This document shows positions 53,871-64,000 of a stretch of DNA of 64,000 nucleotides, piece by piece. Within the stretch, counting starts at the first letter, position 1. The number at the start of each line of letters is the position of its first letter. This stretch comes from Limnephilus marmoratus. Its lineage: Eukaryota > Arthropoda > Insecta > Trichoptera > Limnephilidae. The translations under genes were made by a program, and so were the position numbers. The notes beneath the pieces are model-generated. The model was not told where the DNA came from, searched no databases, and saw only the letters and a list, made by a program, of their open reading frames with translations. Location of the stretch: the NCBI GenBank assembly GCA_917880885.1, contig OU862922.1:23808627-23872626 (forward strand), written 5' to 3'.

Positions 53871-54495
53871 TCCACAGAGGAGGCTCTGAGGAAAATAATT
53901 TCCCTCAGGGCCTATGTCATCTGAGATGCTGTGTGGAGGGTCTTTTTGGGGAGAGGAAGGATTGAAAATTGGTCTTGAAGAGACTCATATTGTAGGAAGG
54001 AGGAAACACAAAGGCTGGCAAATCAAAAACAACCGAGCTGTTGAACACAAGAACGAGTTGAAGAAGCGACCCGTTCTCGTCAACCATGTACACATGTTGG
54101 GCACGCGTTTAGCATGTTTCCCGACTATGCACCGGTGCCGAAGGGATCAATGACGCTAGTTCCTCGGAGCATCTTCCATTGTAATACCAGTAGAACAAGG
54201 ATAGCATTCCCACCCGACGCCTGTGCTCTAAAGATTGCAATCCGTCTGTTAAATTAGGAGAATCTATCAGACGGACCGCCCGTTTCTGCACAGAGTCGAT
54301 GGTTTTTATCAGGTATTTTGGGGCTCAGACCAGAGGCGGCTGCCAAATTCAACCGTGGGGCGCACTTGTGATTTGTATAGGGTTAGCAGTTGTGTACTAT
54401 TAAAATATCTGCGGGCCCTGTACAGCACGCCCAGTTTTTGAGAGGCTAACTTAACTCTGGCTTCGATGGAGCCCCCACATATGAGCTGGTTCTAA
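53858..54495 (-). pseudogene. LINE family A remnant
   Basis: Closely parallel to 6786-7503 along its whole length. On the minus strand it encodes SLEHRRRVGMLSLFYWYYNG, then degraded ARLW...FPPSYNMSLFKTNF-like codons, and ends with the hairpin GGCTCTGAGG...CCTCAGGGCC. Stops and frameshifts are present. Confidence 0.8.
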
Positions 54496-55149
54496 CAAAT
54501 AAATATCGTATGTATATTTTACAGTCGTAGGAGAACTAATTTAAAAACAAAATAATATTGTCGCAATAATGCACACATAAACCATATTAATATTATTTAT
54601 ACGGGTTCCTACTTGCAGTTACAGAAACATCTAATCTAAGATTATTTCGAAAATGAATTGCCGACAGAGACCAATTCCTCCGATTTACCTAATAGGCCAC
54701 TTGCATGGACTTCATAACGATTTGGAAAAAATCGTGTGGATATATTTTTTTACTAAGATTACGAAAATGTTAGTAAAAATTTTTAGAAATGTACAGTTTT
54801 TTTTTTATTTTTAAATAAATCCATTATTTGGGCTCGTGCGTCACTACAAGAAAATGTCTCGCCGCCGAAAATGTTCCTATTAATTTTATAAAATTCCACA
54901 CTGATTTATTTTTTTATATGGCATCAATTTGATTTTAGGCGAATTTTTGAATTTGACATTTAACGTTCACTAGATTTATTGTTTGTTCTCTGAGAACGTA
55001 TCATTTGGTTTCATTTTTTGACAGATGTTGTTAAGAGAACCCCGTACATTTTACGGTGTCCGTACGTGTTTTAGAGGAATAATGATAATGGTGCGGATTT
55101 TAACAAAATCAAATTTTATAATATTCTGATTATTATTATTATGTACAAG
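54496..55149. other. No recognisable feature
   Basis: AT-rich DNA between LINE A and the IS630-type element. Confidence 0.5.
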
Positions 55150-55460
55150 TACAGTTTGGCAATTAAGTGTAGAAAATAAATGATGGCGCTGCAATCGTTT
55201 TCTAGTTTTAAATGGCAACACCAAGATGGCTCATAAGACAAAGAATGTATGTTATAAAAAAACACTTCTGGCAAAATGCATATTTCATAGCGTATTTGTA
55301 TTTTCAAAAAAATTGCACAAAAAACTGTAATTTAATAGAAGTAAAATAAAAGAAAACAAGTTTTAAGTGGGCGTTTATTTCGATATAAAAACGTAGGTAC
55401 TTAAAAATTTAAGTCTGTTAATTCAACACCCGACATGTAATTATTGTCTTTGTCCTCGTG

Positions 55461-55714
55461 TTATTCTTCTTCTTCCGTATCTTCATCTTCATCTAAACGC
55501 AGTTCATCAATATCATCATATATAGTACTGCCTCGTGCATAATATTCTGCCTCAATTTTCATCACGTGTTTGCAACAATTTTTCCAATCATCAGCACTTA
55601 TGCTATTACATATTATTATTATTATGCCCATTTTCCGTTTTCCCGGTGTTTCAAATTTTCCATCTGCCTTTTCCCCTTCCTTGACGATTCGTCTTACCGT
55701 TGTTTCAGATTTAC
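55461..55714 (-). CDS. Core-less transposase-like protein, exon 2
   Basis: The acceptor cacacacag precedes base 55714 and restores the Gly codon split by the intron. The exon encodes GKSETTVRRIVKEGEKADG and KFETPGKRKMG, then a run of Ile codons (ATA repeat), then SADDWKNCCKHVMKIEAEYY and an acidic end (DEDEDTEEEE) before TAA. The first half is the end of the helix-turn-helix region. The second half is the normal C-terminus of the family. About 200 residues with the DDE triad are missing. The frame is nevertheless intact, giving a predicted 128-residue product. Confidence 0.75.
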
Positions 55715-56032
55715 CTGTGTGTGAAAAACATCATTAAATTTATTATTATAGAAGGTAGTTTTAAAAACACACTAGATAATATTCACTTAGAAAGAAAAAA
55801 GAGAAAACGAGAAAAAAGTAACTTTTCTACGAGTTTAAAGAAGTTGCATATTATTTTTTTTTATTGAGTTATTCCCTTTTTCCTGTGGCCGCATATTAAC
55901 TGTCAAATCGAAATGTCAAATTCGATTTTTTTAACATAACCTCAAATCAGATTGTAATGGTTATTATCGCTCGAAAATTGGCATAAATCTTGTAATACTA
56001 ATGAAATTTATTAAACAAACTATACTACGTAC

Positions 56033-56165
56033 CAGTCATTTCTGCAGTTCGTTTGTAAACATCTTCTAAATCAGACAGAATCTTCTTCGCGTGACACTCG
56101 GCTAGGCAGCGTTGAAAAACGCAGAATATAACCCCTCTTGCTTCACTATGTAATGGTTTATTCAT
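56033..56165 (-). CDS. Core-less transposase-like protein, exon 1
   Basis: Begins MNKPLHSEARGVIF, a start recognisable from lepidopteran IS630-type transposases (M..PLHSEAR followed by a helix-turn-helix), and encodes 44 residues plus one base. The donor gtacgt follows base 56033. The start lies after an upstream in-frame Met (56207), whose extra residues are hydrophobic and outside the family pattern. The likely role of this part is DNA binding to the terminal repeats. Confidence 0.75.
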
Positions 56166-56363
56166 TTTAATTAAATTCAGGCAAACAATGAATAAAAATA
56201 TTATCAAATCAGCGATCTTCTACTCAGATTTAAGACAATAAATCAACCGTAACACGCGATAACATGACAACCATAGGAAACGTCATATAATTCGGTGCTG
56301 CCATAGTAATAAAAACGTTTAGTTCCAATTTATTTAATTTCTACACTTTCTTGCCAAACTATA

Positions 56364-58667
56364 TATTATTACATTTGCTTTAGTAATATAGACGTTGAAC
56401 ATTATAATGATTTATGATCAATAAGATGGATCAAGGAAAAAATATTTATGAGATTTAATATTTTTGGTATGCCTCGTTATTCTCCTGTGCCATTTGTGTG
56501 GAAAACGTTCTTTTTTTTTAAATGATTTTCGGCTATGTAATTATCGTTTTTTCGCACCTATAAAATTATGTTCCCTCTTTCCGGTTTATAAAAAATGGTC
56601 TGATTTTTCGGATTGAAATTTTCAAAAAATCGCCAGGGTTTCAAAAATACGATTAAAAAAATACAGGATGTCTTAGAATATTTGCCTAAACCGGAATTTT
56701 TTTTTAAATGTGATGCAAGTGGCCTATTCCTTCTGATCCATCATTTTTACGGTTATGGTAATGATCCGTTATACGGAGGTAATAACCTCCGAATAACTTG
56801 ATGTACCCGGTCCAAAACGATCCGTCTTTGACTGCCATGATCCCAGACGGGAAAGCATTAAATTAAACAGCCATATTATGACATAAAACGAGCAAAACCA
56901 AAGGGCTGTTTACGGGGGATGCAAAGCCTAAGGTAATAGTCGATGACGATCCATTCGGTGCATTTCAGATTGCTGTTCGATAAGCTTTGGATGGATTTCA
57001 TGTATCACGACAGTAATAAATTTACTTTAAAAATGCTGATAAAAAGCAATGTCATTTTACAACGGGCGGGGGACACGCGAAGTCGAATCGAAATATTCAG
57101 TCAAAAATTACATTAAACGGATTGTAATAAAAGTTAAAGAATTGACGTTTATCTGTTTACTTGACATGAAATGTAAACGTAATGTTATCACTCGATTTGT
57201 TTGAATTTGTATGTTTGACAGCTAGACGGTGGAAATCATGACTGTCCTGCATTATAAAAAAACAACAATTGAACAAACATCGTTTCGAATCAATTGGCTT
57301 CGCCCGAATTTCTGCTTTATGTTATATCGAACAACTGAAAAATGTGCACCAACAATATGTTCTTATCTTATTTTTAATAATATATCAAAGTTTGTTAGCC
57401 CAAGAGACAAATGAAGATGTGAATATTTCATTGAAGAAGAAGATAATAATAATAATTATGAAAGAGAATATGAAAGAGAACAAGACACAGAAAAACAGAA
57501 AAAGAAATGGTCGCAACTGAAAGCAAACTTTTCTGTGTCTTGTTCTCCTTCATATTTACGTTTAGATTATTATTATTATCTTATTCTTCAATGATATTAT
57601 AATTGATGGGAATAACCTTCAAAAGTTATTAAAAGAGAGTTTTTCTTATACTCGTAAAATGTAAATATTTGCCTAGAAATTCCAGAAAAATAAATGTAAC
57701 CGAAAAAAATTATGTGCAGTTCACAAGCGGTAGAAGTGAAACCTTCACAATAACTTACACACAATCTCAACCAATTGTAATTGCAATTTGGTACAATTTT
57801 CATGCAATTTTCTTTCCCGGACGATTACGGAGAGATGGCCATATGTGTATAAAAATGAACCACAATTCATAGAATAAAGCGTTGAGATTAGAATGCAACA
57901 CAATAACAATACCAAGTATGGTAAAACATAATAAACACACGTCTTCATTCAAAAATTTTCACTACAAACTTAGATTACCCAGTGAAAAAAATTTGTTGAT
58001 TACCCAGTGAAAACAAATTAACTGGTTTTTACTTACTTTTTAATTTAATTTCGCCAAGACTTTGCGCGTAAAACTACCCCCTTGCGCTGTGAGAAGCGAA
58101 CTAATCTAATAGTAACGCCGTTTTGCTGTTTTTTTCCAAGAATAAATAAACTGGCCATCTCTCCCGTCCGGCCATCTCCCCCAGACTTACCCTAGATGTA
58201 GGTGTTTGTCTTTTTTTAGTGTCGTTACCGTTTTTTAGTGTCGTTTCCGTTTCAATCACAACGGTGCTAAAAAAGTTTCACTTCAATATAACAGTTCAAT
58301 AGGTTTGCTGCGCCGATTTTCTCCTCCATAGTGAAGATTTTTTTAATTTTACGAATTAAGCGTGGACACAAAATGGACAACACTTCGGTACCATCTTACT
58401 ATACAATTATACATACTCGTAAAAGACAGGTGTGATAAGAATGCTATAAGTTTCGGTTAGCAATATTTTAGTTTATCAATTTATCCTCTTAATTTCGAAA
58501 CAGGCAACTAAAAAAGGTGCCGGACCTTACTCCCACTTTAATTTTAAACTCAAAACTGCTAGGACATGGGAGTATTTTACACCCAAATTGAATTAAATGA
58601 TGTAATCTTTGCACATGAATACGCTTCAATAGAAAATAATATTTAAAATTTAAGGCACAATAATCTT
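56364..58667. other. No recognised gene
   Basis: Overlapping frames at 57229-57520 and 57669-57872 show no motif I recognise. Confidence 0.35.
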
Positions 58668-58835
58668 GTAACGAACCAGTAGAACTACGGCATCACCGAC
58701 TGGGCGAATGTCGATTAAGTGCTGGACGAGAAATAGTAGGTAAAGGGAAGGTTGAGGAGCATCCGCCTATTCAGATATCAACACAAAACATAATCAAAGT
58801 GATTTCAACAACTCATCGATTCTGAACGGTGGTCT
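58668..58835 (-). repeat. Repeat family D copy next to a TTAA MITE
   Basis: gtagaactacggcatcaccg, ggtaaagggaaggttgagga and ctattcagatatcaacac match the family. It ends where the damaged left end of MITE copy 2 begins. Confidence 0.5.
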
Positions 58836-59335
58836 CTTAGGAGGGAAAACCAGAGAAAACCAGAAATATGTCATTTTTAAATTACATTTTAGACGTATTG
58901 GCTCTTTTCCACAAAAAAATTTAAATGGATTTCGAAAGATTGTTCTTTTATCTAACATTCGCATGTTTTAAATTTTGAGAAAAATGTTTATTTTTAGTAT
59001 AATAAGGTTATACCATAGGTCGTTGGCAGATTTATCAAATTTTCAAAAAATATTTTGTATTATACTACACTCATTTCAAATCATATAATCATGCAGTAAA
59101 ATAAATCAATACATTATCTGGGTATCGCATGTTTTAGAATTTTAATTTTAGTTAAATAAAACCATTAAAAATATATACGTACGTGTGTTTCTTGACGAAA
59201 ATTGGTCCGTTTGTGTATTTATTTGCGCACTTACAAACTAATATATTTCAGATTTTTTTAACATTCTTATTATTAACAATACTTATAATCAAAAAATTAT
59301 TACAAAAAATACATTATTTTAATAGTTTCATCATT
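58836..59335. mobile_element. TTAA MITE copy 2, right end missing
   Basis: Starts with a damaged left end (gagggaaaaccagagaaaac) and follows copy 1 closely until the catcattt stretch near 59335, then ends abruptly. Same orientation as copies 1 and 3. Confidence 0.75.
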
Positions 59336-59434
59336 TATAAAAATAAACTTATTATCTAAGTTGAGTTGACTATTAAACTGAGATATTATTATTATCAATT
59401 AAATAAAACTATATCTACTCAGTAGATCCATTAA

Positions 59435-60147
59435 GAGGGCATTACCAGAGAAAGCCGGAAATACGTCATTTTCAAAAAAGTTTTTAGACGTATTGACTCT
59501 TTTCCACAAAAAATTATAAATGGATTACGAAAGATTGTTCTTTTATCTAGCATAGTTATGTAATAAATTTTTAGATTTTTTTTTAATTTTTAGTATTATA
59601 AGGTTATTCCATATGTCGTTGGCAGATTTGTTAAATTTTCAAAAAAGTTTTTGTATTATACCACACCCATTTCAAATAATGTAATCATGCAGTAAAATAA
59701 ATCAATACATTATCTAGCAAAGTTATGTATTAGAATTTTAATTTTAGTTTCAATAAAATCATTAAAAAATATGTACGTACATGTGTTTCTTGACGAAAAT
59801 TGGTCCATTTGTGTATTTATTTGCGCACTTACAAACTAATATATTTCAGATTTTTTTAACATTCTTATTAAATTTAGACATTATTGAAAAATGATAAATA
59901 CTTATAATCAAAAAATAACTACAAAAAGTATACTATTTTAATAGTTTTATCATCACGCCTTTCAGCATTTTTGGATGAAGGTATAAATTAAAGCTAATTT
60001 GGATTGAAATAAATTCGATATTGAGTTATAATTTAAAAAAGCTGATACGGAGAATAATCAATCTTTCTCATTGTAACCGCCCTGCACGATCGGAAGAACA
60101 ACTTTCGACGAAATGTGGATTTTCGTCCGCTGGCTGGTTAAACGCTC
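59435..60147. mobile_element. TTAA MITE copy 3
   Basis: 713 bases, the same length as copy 1, between TTAA at 59431-59434 and 60148-60151. The sequence follows copy 1 throughout (for example gcatttttggatgaaggt against gcattttttgatgtaggt). It lies about 100 bases after copy 2. Confidence 0.85.
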
Positions 60148-60223
60148 TTAACGATCCACAGATTAATTAACAAAATATACCAATCAAATGAAAGATTTGT
60201 TCAGTTCAAATCACAAGCCATTA

Positions 60224-60400
60224 TCACGAATTATTTTGAAATATCACAAAATGTCCAAAGAATCGTCTGCTAAACGGCTTCTTTAGCAGACGATTGGCCA
60301 GATAACCAGCCGCTGAGAAGGCCCTTTCGGATGCAACGCTAGATAGAACCACCGAACGAAACCGAAAGATCGCAACTCCGTCCATGTCAGTCCGCGATTC
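60224..60400 (-). pseudogene. Possible hAT transposase C-terminal relic
   Basis: On the minus strand SSVASERAFSAAGYLANRL resembles the hATC dimerisation motif (SxxSERxFSxAG) of hAT transposases. The following residues no longer fit, and a 14-base inverted repeat (aatcgtctgctaaa) interrupts the motif. Only this short match supports it. Confidence 0.4.
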
Positions 60401-60424
60401 GAATAAGACGTTTTTATGCTCGAG

Positions 60425-60540
60425 TGCAATCTCGTTAAACTCGCGAGATCTCGCCCTTTTTTCGTCCGAGATCAATCTCGCTAAAAAAGGCCGAGATCTC
60501 GCGAGAACGAGATCCCGTGAGAACAAGATTGCATTCCCTA
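60425..60540. repeat. Small foldback of GAGATC/CTCGCG units
   Basis: gagtgcaatctcgttaaact and agaacaagattgcattccct are inverted ends around gagatctcgc palindromes. Similar in character to the 17.6-kb element. Confidence 0.45.
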
Positions 60541-60594
60541 GATAGATAGATAAAAGGCTAAAGATTTTCTCGGTCAAAAGTTTTATTGTGATAT

Positions 60595-60690
60595 TTTAGA
60601 CAGCGTTAGTGTCCATCACAACTGCCCTGAAGTCGCTGTAACGCTGTTCGAACGTAGGCTACAGAAGGAGGAAACACAACACAGCCAAAA
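60595..60690 (+). repeat. Degraded copy of the 13.1-kb repeat
   Basis: cagcgttagtgtccatcaca and ctgccctgaagtcgctgtaa, then gttcgaacgtaggctacaga and aggaggaaacacaacacagc follow the 13.3-kb unit with many changes. Confidence 0.6.
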
Positions 60691-61377
60691 ATGAATCACG
60701 ACAGTTAAAAATAAAGGTTTTGCCGGATTTCCCAGACGGGTAGAATTGAAGGTAAGTTCTATGATCCTACATTCTACCCCCTATATTCGACGACATCCGG
60801 TACCAGTCACGGGAGCAGAAGCGATGTCGTATAAAAATGCCATCAGATTACCGTGAAATTAATTGGACGAATCGATTAACTTATTATAAAATAACGATAA
60901 TAACAATAATGGAAGCTACTTAAGGCCATAAAGTTCAGACATAAACCATTGAAATAAAGCACGATTATTCAAAACGTTACCGAACTTCTGGTAGATACGG
61001 ACGTCAATCACTCGTTAAAAATAATTAATGCCAAAAATGTATTATTTTGTTTGGTCGGGAAGTCTAAACTTTACCAAACGGAAAAGTAGATTTCTATTCG
61101 TAAGAGTTCAATTAGTTTATTTTTATTTTAGTTTATTATGGAAACTAACAGTTATACGTATTCTATTAAAATAATTGCATGAACCAGCGAAATTTCTGCA
61201 TACAATTCAATTATGTACAGAAAAACATAGAAGATTAAAAAAAACATTGCGTGGAGTTGGTAGAAAAAGAAAATCCTAAAAAAACACAGATTGAAGTATG
61301 CGGGATAGATAATATGAAATAAAACTATGTACCTATACAAAAATAATACATATTTACATTTTTTTTTTAAAGAAATA
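60691..61377. other. No recognisable feature
   Basis: AT-rich. Confidence 0.5.
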
Positions 61378-61545
61378 CCCGGGTTACGAATAACCCAACA
61401 ATGTTTGAAAATCTCCTACTACCACCACAGAAAGCCGAAAATGTTGCTTGTGTTGTGATGGAGGACTTAGCCAGCCGAAGAATCTCGAAGGCGACGCTCG
61501 GGTGGGACCCAAGCGCTATGCCCACTCAATCACTGACCGGTCAAA
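61378..61545 (-). mobile_element. tRNA-like SINE, inverted copy
   Basis: The reverse complement of cccgggttacgaataaccca through gaccggtcaaaagg follows 1045-1210. The B-box region is altered (gaatctcgaaggcgacgctc on the plus strand). The plus-strand frame 61401-61670 is a by-product. Confidence 0.6.
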
Positions 61546-64000
61546 AGGGATATATATGTCATCATAGGATAATGTTCAAAGATAAAAGAAAACAACATAA
61601 TGAGAATGAGAAAATGACACACAGCAGTGGTAAAGGGTTCGTAAAGTTTTATTTCTTTTTTCTAATGTAGGTACTTTTAGTAAATTGGACAAATGGAAAA
61701 TATTAGTGTCTGAAAAGATATTATCGTATTTTTTGCACGTCCTTCTGAAAAATTAATCGTTTTTGAGTGTGGGATTGGAATAGTTTGTTTGATCGTGTAT
61801 TTCGTATTGTACAGTGGAAATTATTATTAATTCTTTAGTACAGCCTTCAATACTATGTAGATTTAAATTGGGCGACATGTTTGAACTACTAATGAAAAGT
61901 TTGGAATTTGTCCGTAAATATTGGCAGAAGCATTTGATGTTGTAAAAGGTTTTCATAAATTATGAACTGTGAAATGGGACATCAACAAAAGCCTGAATAT
62001 TTAAGGGCGACGTGCTACCAATTTCAATCAATGGCAAAAACATTATGAAAAATATTATTTCGTGAACGGAAAATCCCGAAATGCTTATAATTTTGCTGAA
62101 CAGTGGGTAGTTTTATTTTACATACAACAAAGCAAAACTGCCAACACAATAACGAAAAATATAATACTATTTGGGTTTCCACGCTACTGCAGCGCATCTA
62201 TGATATTTGCTCAAGACGCTGGGCGAGCATGCATCGTAATAAGTTACGAGGAAAACGCCAAGATATTTACTATAACAAACATCGGTCCAACGAGAATCAC
62301 GAGAACTAATTCTTTTCGCACTATTCTTATCGTAAATCACACATCTGTGTCGTGATGTCTCAATGTCGGCATGATTTTTGAACCACTGTCTGTGTCCCAG
62401 GAATAACGCGGGCGATTGCTTATGCAGCGACGATGGGGCATCACGATTGTATTATGAATCGATTGGCGCCACCACTGCACTTGTAAAATTTCCGCATTCT
62501 GGTGCAAAAAGCGTGCGAAAGGGGTAACGTGGAGCGATGACATTGGTCTGCCCGAGAGATTCAATCATTCCGAAACGTGACACTCGATGGCTAGGATTGT
62601 CAATACAAGCCTTAAGAAACACTTTTTTTCTTAGGTAAACTGTTTGTGTGGAATGCTGTGGCGACCTAAGATAATTTTCAAAACTTAGGTGTTTAGTGAT
62701 TCGACGGTAAATTAAAACGCCCCCATCAGTAAAAATAATTGCACCATTCTTTAGAAACGGGAAGACACGCTTTTTCGGAAGAAGGTAATCCAACATATCT
62801 AACAGTAGATAATTATTTACTAATGTAGATAATATAACCGAGGAAGATATGGTGTGGAAGAGTGCTGACTGTTCCCGACTACGACCAAACTGCACGGTCT
62901 ATCAAATCGGCGCGGCAGAACCCGTGAAAGTTATGAGTTTAAAATGCAGGAAATAGTGTACAGATTTGCAGTAGTATTGATGAAAAATGTTGGCGACACT
63001 TCTGCGGGCGGTTTCGTACTATTGGTTGATTGCGCGTCTTCATTATATTTTATCTGTTTAAACCTGATCACCTGAAATAGCAAACACTCTCGAACGACAC
63101 TCTCCAGTGACAGAGTTTTTTTCTGACAATATGAAACACAGAGGCTTAAGATTTTAAAAAAATAGAGAGAAAATTTTGGGCGCAGAAGTCACACAAAAAT
63201 CATTAGCGAATCAACGAATGAATTTACAGAAAAAAAAAAGTTAACCTAAACGTGGTTCAAATAACCGGCCTTCAAATAATTACGAATTCCTGTGAAGACA
63301 AAAGAATTTATCGGCAGAAAGCATCCCGTTCTAAGATTTATCACGAAAAGAACACCTGGGAAAGTCGATAATTGAGCTGTGGTTGATAAAACTGCATACT
63401 TAGGGATCTCGCTGTGCAGGTTGCCCGGTTGGCCGATTTGCTAAATCTCATCATTTTACAACAATAAAATAAAATCTAATAGTGACTGATCATTTATTTA
63501 TACAGCTATAGCAATTTATGATAACGTTTTCATTAAAAAATATATGGCAAAAAGATTTTTCTAGTGACGATCTGAAAGTTAATTTTTGATAAACATCTAA
63601 TTTTGGGTTCTAAGTGGTACCAAGTGACGAGAGAATCCTTAAAATCCCGACCCACTCCTCTGAACCATTTACAGTACTCGGATGAAATCATTTCAATTAA
63701 TTTATTTTTCCCACTTGAAGATAATTAACAATCATGTAATTGTTATTAGATTATTACGTATTCACACAGCGATCTTGAGGTGATTTTTAATTTAAAATTT
63801 TCTCCTTAACATTTATCCAATTATTATTATTATAAAAACATTCACACTATCTGGAAAAAGGGAAAAAAGTGGGTATATTTTAGCGTCAAGAGTGGAGGAG
63901 CATAGTTCATCATTGGAATTGGGGTTACGTTTCTCAGCAGTCACTTAGAAGACACGGTCATTGGAATTTGGTGACAATTCGAAGCGATTTAAGAGATTCC
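61546..64000. other. No firm feature apart from an unassigned frame
   Basis: Apart from the 62452-62895 frame listed above, the region shows no motif, repeat or splice context that I can support. Confidence 0.35.
62452..62895 (-). other. Unassigned 147-codon frame
   Basis: Open reading frame with LLLDMLDYLLPKKRVFPF, GGVLIYRRITKHLSFENYL and VYLRKKVFLKAC. YRRxT...YL..S..HS loosely recalls the YRKPTHTDRYL region of Penelope-type reverse transcriptases, but no catalytic motif lies nearby. It could be a TE relic or chance; I do not assign a function. Confidence 0.2.

Larger units (their letters stand above)
55152..56361 (-). mobile_element. Internally deleted IS630/Tc1-mariner-type DNA transposon
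   Basis: The ends are CAGTTTGGCAATTAAGTGTAG (left, 55152) and its imperfect inverse (right, 56361), flanked by TA. It carries a two-exon gene on the minus strand (listed separately) for the N- and C-terminal ends of a transposase, with the catalytic core deleted. Confidence 0.85.

Noticed and set aside
57229..57872. Possible small secreted protein gene
   Set aside because: A hydrophobic stretch exists, but frames overlap without splice sites or homology that I can recognise.
62062..62355. Plus-strand frame of 97 codons
   Set aside because: No motif and no context; overlaps another frame of equal quality.

Overview
The window is eukaryotic nuclear DNA, most likely from a moth or butterfly (Lepidoptera). 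It is AT-rich, has spliceosomal introns, and is dominated by transposable elements. The lepidopteran call rests on repeat signatures I recognise: a non-LTR 3' end containing CCCCTGCGGGG, Helitron ends reading 'gcgagcgaagccgcgggtaaaagctagt' in pieces, and a long-intron Ino80 gene. The order is an inference and was not tested by search.

Only one host gene is recognisable. Three consecutive minus-strand coding exons of the chromatin-remodelling ATPase Ino80 lie at 24976-24818, 12460-12358 and 10572-10475. Their splice sites and phases fit exactly (phase 0, then phase 1). They are separated by a 12.4-kb intron and a 1.8-kb intron, both filled with repeats. The rest of the gene lies outside the window or in exons I could not recognise.

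Layout: 0-10 kb holds a Tc1-like deletion derivative (2662-3256), LINE/SINE tails, a TTAA-flanked MITE (7665-8377) and foldback DNA. 10-25 kb is Ino80 with intronic repeats, including a Penelope-type palindrome (13.1-13.4 kb), two nested remnants of one LINE family (18.6-20.6 kb) and a tail-to-tail pair of RTE-like fragments (23.0-24.7 kb). 26-31 kb holds a mariner-type MITE and a Penelope element broken by a Helitron and by a truncated LINE. 31.6-37 kb is a Helitron-like element carrying a nearly intact non-LTR retrotransposon on the minus strand. 41-45 kb is a second, almost intact non-LTR element on the plus strand, whose ORF1 and ORF2 are joined by a perfect -1 slippery heptamer. 48.7-49.3 kb is a SINE-like repeat with a perfect 109-bp hairpin MITE inside it. 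55.2-56.4 kb is an internally deleted IS630/Tc1-type transposon that still encodes an intact, spliced 128-residue protein without a catalytic core. 58.8-60.1 kb has two more TTAA MITEs. Most of the remainder is AT-rich DNA in which I recognise nothing.

The most notable points are the candidate programmed frameshift, the retrotransposon 3' hairpins with covarying bases, the core-less transposase and the hammerhead-like CTGATGA...GAAAC repeats.
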